From CADEED01 sp020442965 (lineage in GTDB: Bacteria > Pseudomonadota > Gammaproteobacteria > Steroidobacterales > Steroidobacteraceae): a DNA stretch of 64,000 nucleotides. Positions 53,747 through 63,251 of this stretch are shown here, one piece after another. The notes beneath the pieces were generated by a model. It was not told the DNA's origin. It ran no database searches and saw nothing but the letters and a program-made list of their open reading frames with translations. Positions within the stretch are counted from its first letter, which is position 1, and the number at the start of each line of letters is the position of its first letter. Made by a program: the position numbers and the translations under genes. The stretch lies in assembly GCA_041395525.1 (NCBI GenBank), contig JAWLAH010000008.1, forward strand, positions 1-64,000, read 5' to 3'.

Positions 53747-56284
53747 GTGGCTGACAACTTAGTAGTCGTGGAATCGCCCGCCAAGGCGAAAACCATCAAG
53801 AAATATCTGGGCAAGGACTTCGAGGTGTTAGCCTCATACGGTCACGTTCGCGATCTGATCGCCAAGGAAGGTGCCGTCGATCCCGACGCGCGCTTCGCGA
53901 TGAAGTATCGTCTGATCGAACGCAACGAGAAGCACGTCGATGCCATCGCGCGTGCGCTCAAGAAGAGCAAAGCGCTGTACCTCGCAACCGACCCTGATCG
54001 CGAGGGTGAGGCGATCTCCTGGCATCTGCACGAGATCCTGAAAGAGCGCGGCGCACTGGATGGCAAGAGCGTTCGGCGCGTGGTGTTCTACGAGATCACC
54101 AAGGGTGAGGTGCAGCGCGCGATCGCCGAGCCGCGCGAGCTCTCGCACGACCTCGTCAATGCGCAGCAGGCTCGTCGCGCGCTCGATCACCTGGTTGGCT
54201 TCAATCTGTCGCCGCTGCTGTGGAAGAAAGTCCGCCGCGGTCTGTCCGCCGGGCGTGTGCAAAGTCCGGCGCTGCGGATGATCTGCGAGCGCGAAGAGGA
54301 AGTACTGAGCTTCGTGCCGCGCGAGTACTGGACGCTCGATGCGGAGGGTGAGCACAGCGAACAGACGTTTCCGCTCAAGCTAACCGAATATGCCGGCGAC
54401 AAGGTGGAGCAATTCAGCTTCACTAACGAGTCGAGTGCACGCCAGGTCGAGACGGCGATCCGTGCCGCGGCCGATGGCAAGCTCACCGTCATATCGATCG
54501 ACAAGAAGCAACGCAGGCGCAATCCGTCGCCGCCCTTCACGACTTCGACGCTGCAGCAGGAAGCCGCGCGCAAGCTCGGATTCTCGGCGCAACGTACGAT
54601 GCGGCTCGCACAGCAGTTGTATGAAGGTGTGGACTTCGGCGAAGGCAGCATCGGTCTGATCACGTACATGCGAACCGATTCGGTGAACCTCGCCGCGGAC
54701 GCCGTGCGCGAGATGCGTGAGGTGATCGCACAGCAGTTTGGCAAAGAGAGCGTTGCGGACGAACCGCGTGTCTACAAGACCAAGTCGCGCAATGCCCAGG
54801 AAGCGCACGAAGCCATCCGGCCGACGTCGGCTGCGATCATCCCGTCGCGCGTCGAAGGCAGGATCGACAACGACCAGTTTCGGCTCTACGCGCTCGTCTG
54901 GAAGCGCGCTCTGGCATCACAGATGGCGCAGGCGCTGTTCGATACCGTGGCCGTCGACCTGGTCCCCCAGTCGCAAGTCACAGATCCGCATGTCATATCG
55001 CAAGCGGCGCGCTCGCCTGATAAACCAATCGGCACGATCAAAGATCGCCACGTGCTGCGCGCTAACGGCTCGACGCTGGTCAAACCCGGCTTCATGGCAG
55101 TCTACCAAGAAGACTTCGACGATACGAAAGTGCAAGACGATTCCGATCGCATCCTGCCGGCGATGAACGACGGTGACCGGGTTCGGTTGGTCGACATCAA
55201 GGGCGCACAGCACTTCACCGAGCCGCCGCCGCGCTTTTCCGAAGCATCGCTCGTCAAAGCGCTCGAGGAGCACGGCATAGGGCGCCCCTCCACTTACGCG
55301 ACGATCATCTCGACGCTGAAAGATCGGGAATACGTCGACATGGATGCGCGCCGCTTCATCCCGACGGACATTGGCAAGATCGTCAACGGTTTTCTGTCCA
55401 AGCATTTCCACAAATATGTGGAGTACGGCTTCACCGCCGCACTCGAAGACGAACTGGACGCGGTCTCACGCGGAGAAGAGAACTGGACTCAGCCACTGCA
55501 GCGCTTCTGGAAGCCCTTCATCGACCTCGTCGAACATACCGAGAAGAACGTTTCGCGCGACGAAGTGGCCATGGCGCGCGAGCTCGGCACGGACCCTGCG
55601 AGCGGCAAGCCCGTCAGCGTACGCATGGGTCGGTTTGGGCCGTTCGTGCAGATCGGCACGCGCGACGACGAGGACAAGCCAAAGTTCGCAGGTCTGCGCC
55701 CCGGCCAAAAGATGGACAAGATCACCTATACCGAGGCGATGGAGCTCTTCAAGCTGCCGCGCGCTCTAGGTGAAACACCGGAAGGTGAGTCCGTACAGGC
55801 GAGCGTCGGGCGATTCGGGCCGTACATCAAGTATGGCGCCAAATACGTCTCCTTGAAGGACGACGACCCGTACACGGTCGAGCTGCCACGCGCACTCGAG
55901 GTGATTCGGGCGAAGAAGGAGGCGGACGCCAATCGCCTCATCCAGGACTTCGGCGTCGATGAGATTCAGGTGTTGCATGGGCGCTATGGTCCCTATATCA
56001 CCGACAAAACGCGCAATGCCAAGATTCCGAAAGATCGGGATCCCAAAACGCTGACGCTCGACGAATGTCGTGAGTTGCTCGCTGCTGCGCCGCCGCGCGG
56101 GTCGCGATTCAAGGGCAAGAAAAAGGCATCGGGCAAGATCGCAGCGGAGACTGCTGTCACACCCACGACCGCCGCGAAACCGGCGCGGGCCAAAGCGCCA
56201 GCGAAGACCGCGAAGAAGAAAGCACCCGCAAAGAAAAAGAAAAAAGCCGCGCCGCGCAAGAAACAGAGCACCACTCCTTCCTAA
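53747..56284 (+). CDS. topA: DNA topoisomerase I
   Basis: An 845-residue protein from GTG 53747. The Toprim domain starts at once: LVVVESPAKAKTIKKYLG and DPDREGEAISWHL. The active-site Tyr lies in GLITYMRTDSVNLA (about residue 305). The C-terminal part has three beta repeats (GRFGPFVQIG, GRFGPYIKYG and GRYGPYITD) in place of Cys4 zinc ribbons, and ends in a Lys/Ala-rich tail. It relaxes negative supercoils. It is the last gene of the dprA-smg-topA set and is followed by a perfect stem-loop. Confidence 0.97.
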   Translation: MADNLVVVESPAKAKTIKKYLGKDFEVLASYGHVRDLIAKEGAVDPDARFAMKYRLIERNEKHVDAIARALKKSKALYLATDPDREGEAISWHLHEILKERGALDGKSVRRVVFYEITKGEVQRAIAEPRELSHDLVNAQQARRALDHLVGFNLSPLLWKKVRRGLSAGRVQSPALRMICEREEEVLSFVPREYWTLDAEGEHSEQTFPLKLTEYAGDKVEQFSFTNESSARQVETAIRAAADGKLTVISIDKKQRRRNPSPPFTTSTLQQEAARKLGFSAQRTMRLAQQLYEGVDFGEGSIGLITYMRTDSVNLAADAVREMREVIAQQFGKESVADEPRVYKTKSRNAQEAHEAIRPTSAAIIPSRVEGRIDNDQFRLYALVWKRALASQMAQALFDTVAVDLVPQSQVTDPHVISQAARSPDKPIGTIKDRHVLRANGSTLVKPGFMAVYQEDFDDTKVQDDSDRILPAMNDGDRVRLVDIKGAQHFTEPPPRFSEASLVKALEEHGIGRPSTYATIISTLKDREYVDMDARRFIPTDIGKIVNGFLSKHFHKYVEYGFTAALEDELDAVSRGEENWTQPLQRFWKPFIDLVEHTEKNVSRDEVAMARELGTDPASGKPVSVRMGRFGPFVQIGTRDDEDKPKFAGLRPGQKMDKITYTEAMELFKLPRALGETPEGESVQASVGRFGPYIKYGAKYVSLKDDDPYTVELPRALEVIRAKKEADANRLIQDFGVDEIQVLHGRYGPYITDKTRNAKIPKDRDPKTLTLDECRELLAAAPPRGSRFKGKKKASGKIAAETAVTPTTAAKPARAKAPAKTAKKKAPAKKKKKAAPRKKQSTTPS

Positions 56285-56298
56285 CCGCACGTTATGTC

Positions 56299-56333
56299 CA
56301 ATCGTGCGCCAACAGGGTAGCGGCGCACGATTG
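56299..56333. terminator. Perfect 12-bp stem-loop downstream of topA
   Basis: CAATCGTGCGCC at 56299-56310 and its exact reverse complement at 56322-56333 enclose an 11-base loop, 14 bases after the topA stop. No T-run follows (AATAATT instead), so it may be an RNA 3'-end stabiliser or a weak terminator rather than a classic intrinsic one. Confidence 0.6.
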
Positions 56334-56496
56334 AATAATTCGGCCTCTCGGAGTAGCGTCGACGCGGGTCCTGGGGATACGGCGCGAGCACTCTTCACTC
56401 GCGTTGCGTGCGCGGTCAACAAACAGAACCACCGCGGCGCGGGCGTCCGACGTCCTGTATCGCCATGGAATAACGGGTTCGTTAGGGGATAGACAA

Positions 56497-59400
56497 ATGA
56501 CTACACGGAGCGAAAAACGACGCGCGCCGCTCGGCTGGGTACTTGCGAGTGCCTTGCTCACGGCCAGCACTCTCGCTGCGGCAGGCGCCGACAGGCTAAC
56601 CATGCCGAACAGCGGGCGATTCAGCCAATTGGCACTACCATCGGCCATCATCGATACCAATCCGGCCGCTAACACCTTGCATCCTTCGCTCCGCAACGCG
56701 GTGGGCAGGCAGACGGTGCTGGTGCGACTAACGACTGCACCCGTGGCCGTGGGCGGCGGCTCACGCAGTCAGATCGAGGCCGAACAAGCGGCCTTCATCA
56801 ATCGCGCGATGGGGCTCGCGCCCAGCGCCTCTGTCCTGGCGTCGGTGCAGCTGGCCTTGAACGCGGTTGTTCTCGAAGTAGATGGCGCAGATCTTGAAGC
56901 GCTCGCGAACGACGCCATGGTGACGCGCGTCGTCGCGGTCGGTGACTACCGACTCGATCTTTCAGAAACCGTACCCTACATCGGCGCGGCAGCCGCCCAG
57001 GCGGCCGGTGCGCGCGGCGATGGTGTGCGCGTCGCTGTGATCGACAGCGGCATCGACTACACCCATCGCGACCTTGGCGGTCCCGGCACGCAGGCGGCTT
57101 ACGAGGCAGCTTGGGCGCCGATTCCCACGGATCCGAGCGCCGATCCGATTCCGACCGTGGCACCGGGCACGGGTTATCTCGTGATCGACGATCCGGGCAC
57201 CACGGCGGACGACGGCCTGTTCCCCAGCGCAAAGGTCGTGGGCGGCTACGACTTCGTTGGCGAAACCTGGCCTAACACCCCCGCCCTGGCGCCGGATCCG
57301 GATCCGATCGCCTCGCCGGATGCAACGACTTTCGGCGGTCACGGCACGCACGTCGCCGACATCATCGGCGGTCGACTTGGTGTCGCACCAGGCGTCAAAC
57401 TGTATGCGATCAAGGCTTGTTCGTCGCCGACATCCTCATGCAGCGGCGTAGCACTCATCCAGGCGATGGAGTTCGCGCTCGATCCGAACGGTGACGGCAA
57501 TCTGAGCGACCACGTCGACATCATCAACATGTCGCTGGGCGCGTCGTACGGCCAGGCATTCGACGACGATTTGTCCGCAGCGGTCGACAATGCCACCGCG
57601 GCGGGCGTACTAACAGTCGCTTCGGCTGGCAACAGCGCCGACAAGCAATTCATCACCGGAACCCCTGGCGCCACCGCGACGGCGCTGTCGGTTGCGCAGA
57701 CGGCGATGCCGTCGCAAACCCTGACGATCATGGAAATTCTGGCACCTGTCAGCCGGGACGCGGGCGCTGTGTTCCAGTCGTGGGCCGTACCGCTTGCGAG
57801 CACGATCGAAGGGCCCGTCTTCTATCCGGGCACGGCGGCCAAGCGCCTCGCGTGCCCCGACGCAACGGGAGCCAATCCGTTCGCGCCCGGCGAACTCGCG
57901 GGTAAGATCGTGTTGATTGATCGCGGCAGCTGCGCCGGCAGTCTCAAGATGGCTACCATCTCCGAGGCGGGCGCCGCTCTTGGCATCATCGGCCTCGTCG
58001 ACGGCAGTGCACCGTTTTCGTTCTCCTACGGCGGTGGCGTCATCACGATTCCGGCCTTCATGATCAATCTGGCCGACGCCAACACGATCCGCGCCGGTGG
58101 CGTCGTGCGTTTCTCGCCGGCGAACGCGCTGTCGCTCGCTGGGACGCTCGCGTCGACATCGTCGCGTGGCCCGTCCATGAACGAGAACCTCGGCAAGCCG
58201 GAAATCGGCGCGCCGGGCGCGTCGATCTCGGCGTCGTCAGGCTCGTTCACCGGCACGTCAGCCTTCGGTGGCACGTCCGGTGCGGCTCCGATGGTGACAG
58301 GCTCTGCGGCAATCCTTCGCGGTGCACGCCCGAGCCTGGCGCCGCTCGACGTCAAACAGCTGTTAGTCAATACAGCCAATCCTGATGTCGCGCAGCCCTC
58401 ACAAGGCGGTTCCGTGTTCCCGGATCAGGTGGCGCCCATCTCGCGCATCGGCGGCGGCGAGGTACGAGTCGACCGTGCGCTGTTCTCGCCATCGTTCGTA
58501 ACCGACGTATCGGGCGACCTGGGCGCATCGGCACATGGCACGATCAGCTACGGCTACCTCGACGTCAGCTTGCCAGTGCAGGCCTATGTGCGAACGCTGC
58601 GTGTCACCAACACGTCGCGTCGCGCCGAGACCTACCGTGTCACGCCGAACTTCCGCTATACGGATGATGCCGATACCGGGGCGGTCTCGATCTACGCGGT
58701 ACCGTCGGTGGTCCGTGTCGGGCCGGGCCGTTCGGCAACCGTTCGGTTGCTGACCTTCATCAACGGCCAGAAGCTGCGCAACAATCTGATGAACGCGGGT
58801 TCACAGGGTGCGGCGATCGGACCACTGACCGCTAACGAGTACGACGGCTACATCACCTTCAGGGGCGACGATCACACGCTCAACATGCCGTGGCACATGC
58901 TGCCGCGCAAGGCTGCACGTGTGGTGGCGATCAACGGCGCCAACGGACCGACTGATCCGGCCGCGGGTGCTGCGAAAACTCTGCTGAACGTCGGCGTCGG
59001 CACGGCGCAGTTGCAGACGTTCTCCCTGTTGGGTGTTAGCCCGAATATTCCAGAAGGTGGCCGTGGCGAGCAGATGCCGAACCCGGATCTGCGCGCGGTT
59101 GGTGTCAACTCGGTGCTCGACCCGGGCATCTGCGGAGCGCCAGGCGGCAATTTCATCTGGGAGTTCGCGTTCAACACCTGGGAACGCGTGTCGACACCGG
59201 TCGGCCAATTCCTCGAGGTCGATCTCGACACCAATCAGGATGGCGTATTCGATTACATCATCCTGAACCGCGACCTGTCTGGCCTGACAACCCTCACAGA
59301 TGGCAAGCAGGTGTCAGCGGTACTGCGCCTCGCACCGTCCGGTGCGATCGCCGCGACCAGCATCCGCTTCTTCGCGGAGAATGCGACTAACACGGGCAAC

Positions 59401-59784
59401 ACGATCCTGCGCGCTTGCGGCAACGATCTGGGCTTGGGTCTGGCCGACGCTGGTGCGACGCTCGTCAATGCGGAGTTCTACGCCTCGAGCTGGTACTTCG
59501 GTGGGGACGCTGATTTCCTCGGTCCCTACGCCATCACGCCAGGCGGTGAGCAGAACATCACCACACTGGCGGCAGATACCATCGATCCCTACCGCGCGGT
59601 GGTCGCGACGGTGCAGGAATATGCACCGATCCCCGGCACGAGCGAGGAACTCGGTGTGATGCTGGTGACCAACTCCGACTTCGGCGCGGAGAATCGCGGT
59701 GGTGCAACGCGGGCCAGCGAGACGGTCCTCATACCGAAGACCGGCACGACGATCGGATCGGAATTCACCATTCCGGGGCTGTAA
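56497..59784 (+). CDS. Large secreted S8 (subtilisin-family) serine peptidase with PA insert
   Basis: A 1095-residue protein from ATG 56497, with AGGGGAT nine bases upstream. Signal peptide at about 12-31 (VLASALLTASTLAAAG). An inhibitor-I9-like propeptide spans about 70-155. The catalytic set is complete: Asp183 in VIDSGIDYTHRDL, His282 in GGHGTHVAD, oxyanion Asn379 in ASAGNS and Ser594 in GGTSGAAP. A protease-associated (PA) domain (about 430-545, LAGKIVLIDRGSCAG) is inserted before the Ser. The ~480-residue C-terminal extension is beta-rich with a calcium-like DLDTNQDGVFD stretch. It is probably an extracellular nutrient protease. A strong terminator follows. Confidence 0.95.
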   Translation: MTTRSEKRRAPLGWVLASALLTASTLAAAGADRLTMPNSGRFSQLALPSAIIDTNPAANTLHPSLRNAVGRQTVLVRLTTAPVAVGGGSRSQIEAEQAAFINRAMGLAPSASVLASVQLALNAVVLEVDGADLEALANDAMVTRVVAVGDYRLDLSETVPYIGAAAAQAAGARGDGVRVAVIDSGIDYTHRDLGGPGTQAAYEAAWAPIPTDPSADPIPTVAPGTGYLVIDDPGTTADDGLFPSAKVVGGYDFVGETWPNTPALAPDPDPIASPDATTFGGHGTHVADIIGGRLGVAPGVKLYAIKACSSPTSSCSGVALIQAMEFALDPNGDGNLSDHVDIINMSLGASYGQAFDDDLSAAVDNATAAGVLTVASAGNSADKQFITGTPGATATALSVAQTAMPSQTLTIMEILAPVSRDAGAVFQSWAVPLASTIEGPVFYPGTAAKRLACPDATGANPFAPGELAGKIVLIDRGSCAGSLKMATISEAGAALGIIGLVDGSAPFSFSYGGGVITIPAFMINLADANTIRAGGVVRFSPANALSLAGTLASTSSRGPSMNENLGKPEIGAPGASISASSGSFTGTSAFGGTSGAAPMVTGSAAILRGARPSLAPLDVKQLLVNTANPDVAQPSQGGSVFPDQVAPISRIGGGEVRVDRALFSPSFVTDVSGDLGASAHGTISYGYLDVSLPVQAYVRTLRVTNTSRRAETYRVTPNFRYTDDADTGAVSIYAVPSVVRVGPGRSATVRLLTFINGQKLRNNLMNAGSQGAAIGPLTANEYDGYITFRGDDHTLNMPWHMLPRKAARVVAINGANGPTDPAAGAAKTLLNVGVGTAQLQTFSLLGVSPNIPEGGRGEQMPNPDLRAVGVNSVLDPGICGAPGGNFIWEFAFNTWERVSTPVGQFLEVDLDTNQDGVFDYIILNRDLSGLTTLTDGKQVSAVLRLAPSGAIAATSIRFFAENATNTGNTILRACGNDLGLGLADAGATLVNAEFYASSWYFGGDADFLGPYAITPGGEQNITTLAADTIDPYRAVVATVQEYAPIPGTSEELGVMLVTNSDFGAENRGGATRASETVLIPKTGTTIGSEFTIPGL

Positions 59785-59799
59785 GCCTCTCGTGACTGA

Positions 59800-59831
59800 A
59801 GCCCCCCGCGAGCAATCGCGGGGGGCTTTTT
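59800..59831 (+). terminator. Rho-independent terminator after the S8 peptidase gene
   Basis: A 12-bp GC-rich stem, AGCCCCCCGCGA (59800-59811) with TCGCGGGGGGCT (59816-59827), closes on a GCAA loop and runs into five T. It lies 15 bases after the stop and is the clearest intrinsic terminator in the window. Confidence 0.95.
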
Positions 59832-59976
59832 CATTTCACCAGGACTCCTGAAGGGCAGGAACACCAGGGGGCGACGCCTTGTTCCCAGCCATCCCCTGGC
59901 TCATTTCGTCATCGGACCGGATTTGTTCGCTGATGCTCGCAATGCAGCTTCGATGTAACCGGCGGTCGGCCGTGTT

Positions 59977-61083
59977 CTATCCGTAACGACTGAGCCAGGC
60001 CAGCGCCTGGCCCACCCAGGCCCCGAGCGGCGTGTCTTCCCAATCGTAGTGAAAACGTACCCGCACTGGCAGCCCGTGAATGCGCGACTCGGGCGGCCAG
60101 TCACTCGTGTTCACGAGATTGAGCAGGACGGTCATCGGGCGCGCGCCACTTCGATCCACCATCTCCGCAGGCAGGCGCGCGGTGAGCGAGCCTGCCTCAG
60201 CAACCGCGGCGAGTCCACGCTTGCCATCCGGAAAGCGCACGGTCGCGACCGAACCGGGCTCCAGGCGCGCGGCGAATTTGGGCTCAATGTAGACCTGAAT
60301 TTGTGCGGTTGCAGAATCGCCCAGTAATACCAGCGGTGTACCGGCGGCTACGAATTCACCCTGGCTGGCTAACAACTCCAGCACGCGCCCCGCGCGCGGC
60401 GCGCGGACCACGAGCTTGGACTGCTTTTCTTTGAGCGCCGCCATGTCAGCCAGGATGCGGCGCCGCTCACCGTCGAGGCTATCGCGACGCGGCGGATTCG
60501 GTCGCGAGTCTTCTTGCAGACGCAACACGGCAGCCTCCGCCTGTTGAGCCGCGGCGGTCACCTCGTTAACCTCGGCCGCAGTCGCCGCACCCGCGCGAAA
60601 CAGCTCCCGGATTGTCGCGCGGCGGCTGCGCTGGTGCTGGGCCGCCTGTTGCAACAGTGTCAGTTCGGCGCGTCGATCGCGCTCCTGCCGCAGCGTCGCA
60701 GCACGCGCACCGTCGCCGCGCTCGAGAAAATCCAGCTCGCTTTGCAGCCTGACCCGCGTCGCCTCGAGCTCTGGGTCCTGTAACCGGATCACGACCACGC
60801 GCTCGCGAACATTGCTCTGCAGAGTGACGTTCACCTGTTTGACGTAGCCGGAGCCTGCCGCGCGCAACTCGTAGCGCTGCAGTTCGATATTGCCATCCGC
60901 CGTGATGCTCGCCGATCGCCCTACCAACCCCGTCAATAGAATGATCAACGGCGCGGACACGCCAGCGAGGATCAAATACCAGCGCAGCTTGGGCGTCGCG
61001 CGTTTGGCGGCCGCGTACGGCACCTTCATACCGCCAACTTCCTCGCGGCTACGCCTTGCGTCACGATGAAAATTGATCTTCAC
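59977..61083 (-). CDS. HlyD-family membrane-fusion (periplasmic adaptor) protein
   Basis: A 368-residue protein from GTG 61083, 10 bases after the TolC-type gene. One membrane helix lies at about residues 35-56 (LILAGVSAPLIILLTGLVG). A lipoyl half-motif follows (NIELQRYELRAAGSGYVKQV), then a long coiled-coil hairpin (about 105-230, Glu/Arg/Ala-rich) and the second lipoyl half (LVVRAPRAGRVLELLASQGEFV). It would link an inner-membrane GT2 synthase to the outer-membrane TolC-type protein. There is no ABC or RND pump gene beside it, which suggests polysaccharide rather than drug export. Confidence 0.9.
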   Translation of the reverse strand: MKINFHRDARRSREEVGGMKVPYAAAKRATPKLRWYLILAGVSAPLIILLTGLVGRSASITADGNIELQRYELRAAGSGYVKQVNVTLQSNVRERVVVIRLQDPELEATRVRLQSELDFLERGDGARAATLRQERDRRAELTLLQQAAQHQRSRRATIRELFRAGAATAAEVNEVTAAAQQAEAAVLRLQEDSRPNPPRRDSLDGERRRILADMAALKEKQSKLVVRAPRAGRVLELLASQGEFVAAGTPLVLLGDSATAQIQVYIEPKFAARLEPGSVATVRFPDGKRGLAAVAEAGSLTARLPAEMVDRSGARPMTVLLNLVNTSDWPPESRIHGLPVRVRFHYDWEDTPLGAWVGQALAWLSRYG

Positions 61084-61093
61084 GCCGTGGCGC

Positions 61094-63250
61094 TCAGCGG
61101 TTCGCCGCAGCCAACAACAAGGTCGATGCGAGCCACGGATTGGTAGGCTGAAGTGTTAGCCCGACGAAGTTGGGCGACTGCAATCCATGCTCGATCAATG
61201 CCATCCTGCGTGCCTGCTCTTCGGGCGGCAGGTGGTACAGGCTTGCTTCGCGCGGCAGCGAGTGCTCGAGGCTCACCGCCACGCGAGTTTTCAGCTCGGG
61301 ATAGCGCGCCAGTAGCGGTCGCGTAATCTCCAACACACGTGCATGGTTGGCGACGTAGACCATCAGCGTCGCTTCGATGTTGAGCTGCGCCAGTTGCCTG
61401 GCAAACGGCTTACCCTCGACCAAGGTGTCGGCGTAACGCGGATGCATGCTGAGCCCGATGGGCAAGCTCGTCACCGCGCGCACAGCGCGCAGCGTGCTGA
61501 GCAGATCTGGCAACAACGCAGCCGCCTGCACCGAATCCTTGGCGAGCATGTCGGGTTCCAGATCGAGATGAATCGCCGTGAACGGCGCGTCGTGCAACTG
61601 CTGGACGATCGTCGTGAGATTCGTCCGATACTGCGGCCGTATCCACTCTGACTCCCCGAGTAACAACTCGAGCCGCATATTCTGGCGTGCGGCGATTTGT
61701 GAGAAAGCTCGTAGCGCCGACGGATCAGCGGAGTAGCGGGCGATCTGACCCGCATCGAGCGAGACCAGCAAGCTGCCGATCGACTGCGCGCGCAACGCCT
61801 CGAGCCCCTCGGCGACCGATTGCGGCGTGCTCGTCAGCCACGGCTCACTGGTCCACAGATACAGGCTACGCGACCCGGGCGACGACGGCGCCGTGGGCGG
61901 CAGCATATTCGATACTGTCGTTAGCACGGCAGCGGCATGCGGCGATTCCGGTACCGCGGTCGGCGGCGCCGCTCGCGCACCAGCGCACTCCGCGCCCTCG
62001 AAGCGCGCCCAGTCGGCATACCAGTAGATCTGCATGCGCTCCGCGTCGATCACGCTCTTGGCAGCTTCGTAGTGCGCGAGCCGACTCGACTGGAGTTGCT
62101 CTTGCACGTCGCCTGCAATGCGCCGTGCACGCAATGTACGCTCCCGCATCGATTCGTCGGTCGCGCTCAAACGGACGCGGGCAAACTGCAGCGACTGCGT
62201 GAGCTCGCGTTCGCGTGCGATCAGTTCCTGCAGCTGGTTGGCGAGCTCGACGCGACGCAGGTCGCGCTCGAGCGTTGCGTGCGCGACGTCGGCGCTCGCG
62301 GCGGCCGAGTACAAGTGCCGCCCCGAGTAGTAGTCGAGCGGCACATCGAACGTCCAGGCGACGATCGCCGCGCTGCCGCTACGCGCCGTCGTCGTTTCGT
62401 GCGCGAGTTGGTAGCCAACACGCAGCTCCGAATTGATGCCGCGCCAGCGACCGCGCGAGCTGATACCGCCCAGGGCGCCAATGCGATCTTCGAGAAAAGT
62501 GAGTTCCGGATCGGTGTTCAGCCAGTTTGGATCGCTCGCCGCCTGCAGGCAGCGCGGCTCGATGGCAGGACGGGTGGCAGCCGCGCCACTGCCCGACAGA
62601 ATGCCAAGATCGCCATCGACCAGCGTACCGATCAGATCGAGTGCCTGGCGCGACGTGAGCTCCGCCCGCACCGCATCGCGGCGTGCGAGTTCGAAGCTCG
62701 CCAGAAAATCGAGCCGATCGGAATCGAGCAACAAGCCTGCGCGAGTCCTGAGCTGCAGCATCGCGGTAATCTGCGGCTCGTCCTCACGATAGCGCTCACT
62801 CAGGGCGAGTAGCCGCTGCGCAGCCCAGTGATCGGCATAGGCGCGCCGCAGGCGCTGGATGAGATCGCGCTTGGCGAGCTCGGTTGCTACCGCGCGTTGC
62901 TCGAGATCGAGCTCAGCGCGCAGTCGCGTGTCCTTGATCGCGGCTCGGCTGCCGAGCACCGGTAGCCGCAATCCAACCTCGGAGCTCAGCCGACCAAAAC
63001 TGCGGTTGCGGCTCTCATCGACGATCTCGTCACTGTCAGCATAGCCGGTCGTGCCGTAGAGCCGCGCTCCTGTGCCGACTTGATTGAGCCGCGCGCGCCG
63101 TATCTCAGCCTCGAGCGCCGCGTCGAGCGTGCGCATCGCGAGCGACGCGTGGGCGCGTTGCTCCAGCTCGGCTAGCGGCGGTAGAGCCGCGTCGACCCGA
63201 GCCGGCGCGTATACTAACAATACAAGCAGTACTGCATTGAACGTCTTCAT
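61094..63250 (-). CDS. TolC-type outer-membrane protein fused to a barrel-like C-terminal domain
   Basis: A 718-residue protein from ATG 63250. A Sec signal (AVLLVLLVYAPARVDAA) precedes a TolC/OEP region (about 25-430) with two coiled-coil repeats: LEQRAVATELAKRDLIQRLRRAY and later ELANQLQELIARERELTQSL, shown here only at their cores. A Pro/Ala linker (about 435-459) leads to about 260 residues with a beta/alpha barrel look: LYLWTSEPWL, LLVSLDAGQIARYS, FTAIHLDLEPDM (Asp563, Glu565) and PIGLSMHPRY. The LDLEP strand end is the kind of site seen in glycosidase barrels. I do not recognise this fusion as a named family. It sits between a GT2 synthase and a HlyD adaptor. Confidence 0.8.
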   Translation of the reverse strand: MKTFNAVLLVLLVYAPARVDAALPPLAELEQRAHASLAMRTLDAALEAEIRRARLNQVGTGARLYGTTGYADSDEIVDESRNRSFGRLSSEVGLRLPVLGSRAAIKDTRLRAELDLEQRAVATELAKRDLIQRLRRAYADHWAAQRLLALSERYREDEPQITAMLQLRTRAGLLLDSDRLDFLASFELARRDAVRAELTSRQALDLIGTLVDGDLGILSGSGAAATRPAIEPRCLQAASDPNWLNTDPELTFLEDRIGALGGISSRGRWRGINSELRVGYQLAHETTTARSGSAAIVAWTFDVPLDYYSGRHLYSAAASADVAHATLERDLRRVELANQLQELIARERELTQSLQFARVRLSATDESMRERTLRARRIAGDVQEQLQSSRLAHYEAAKSVIDAERMQIYWYADWARFEGAECAGARAAPPTAVPESPHAAAVLTTVSNMLPPTAPSSPGSRSLYLWTSEPWLTSTPQSVAEGLEALRAQSIGSLLVSLDAGQIARYSADPSALRAFSQIAARQNMRLELLLGESEWIRPQYRTNLTTIVQQLHDAPFTAIHLDLEPDMLAKDSVQAAALLPDLLSTLRAVRAVTSLPIGLSMHPRYADTLVEGKPFARQLAQLNIEATLMVYVANHARVLEITRPLLARYPELKTRVAVSLEHSLPREASLYHLPPEEQARRMALIEHGLQSPNFVGLTLQPTNPWLASTLLLAAANR

Positions 63251-63251
63251 A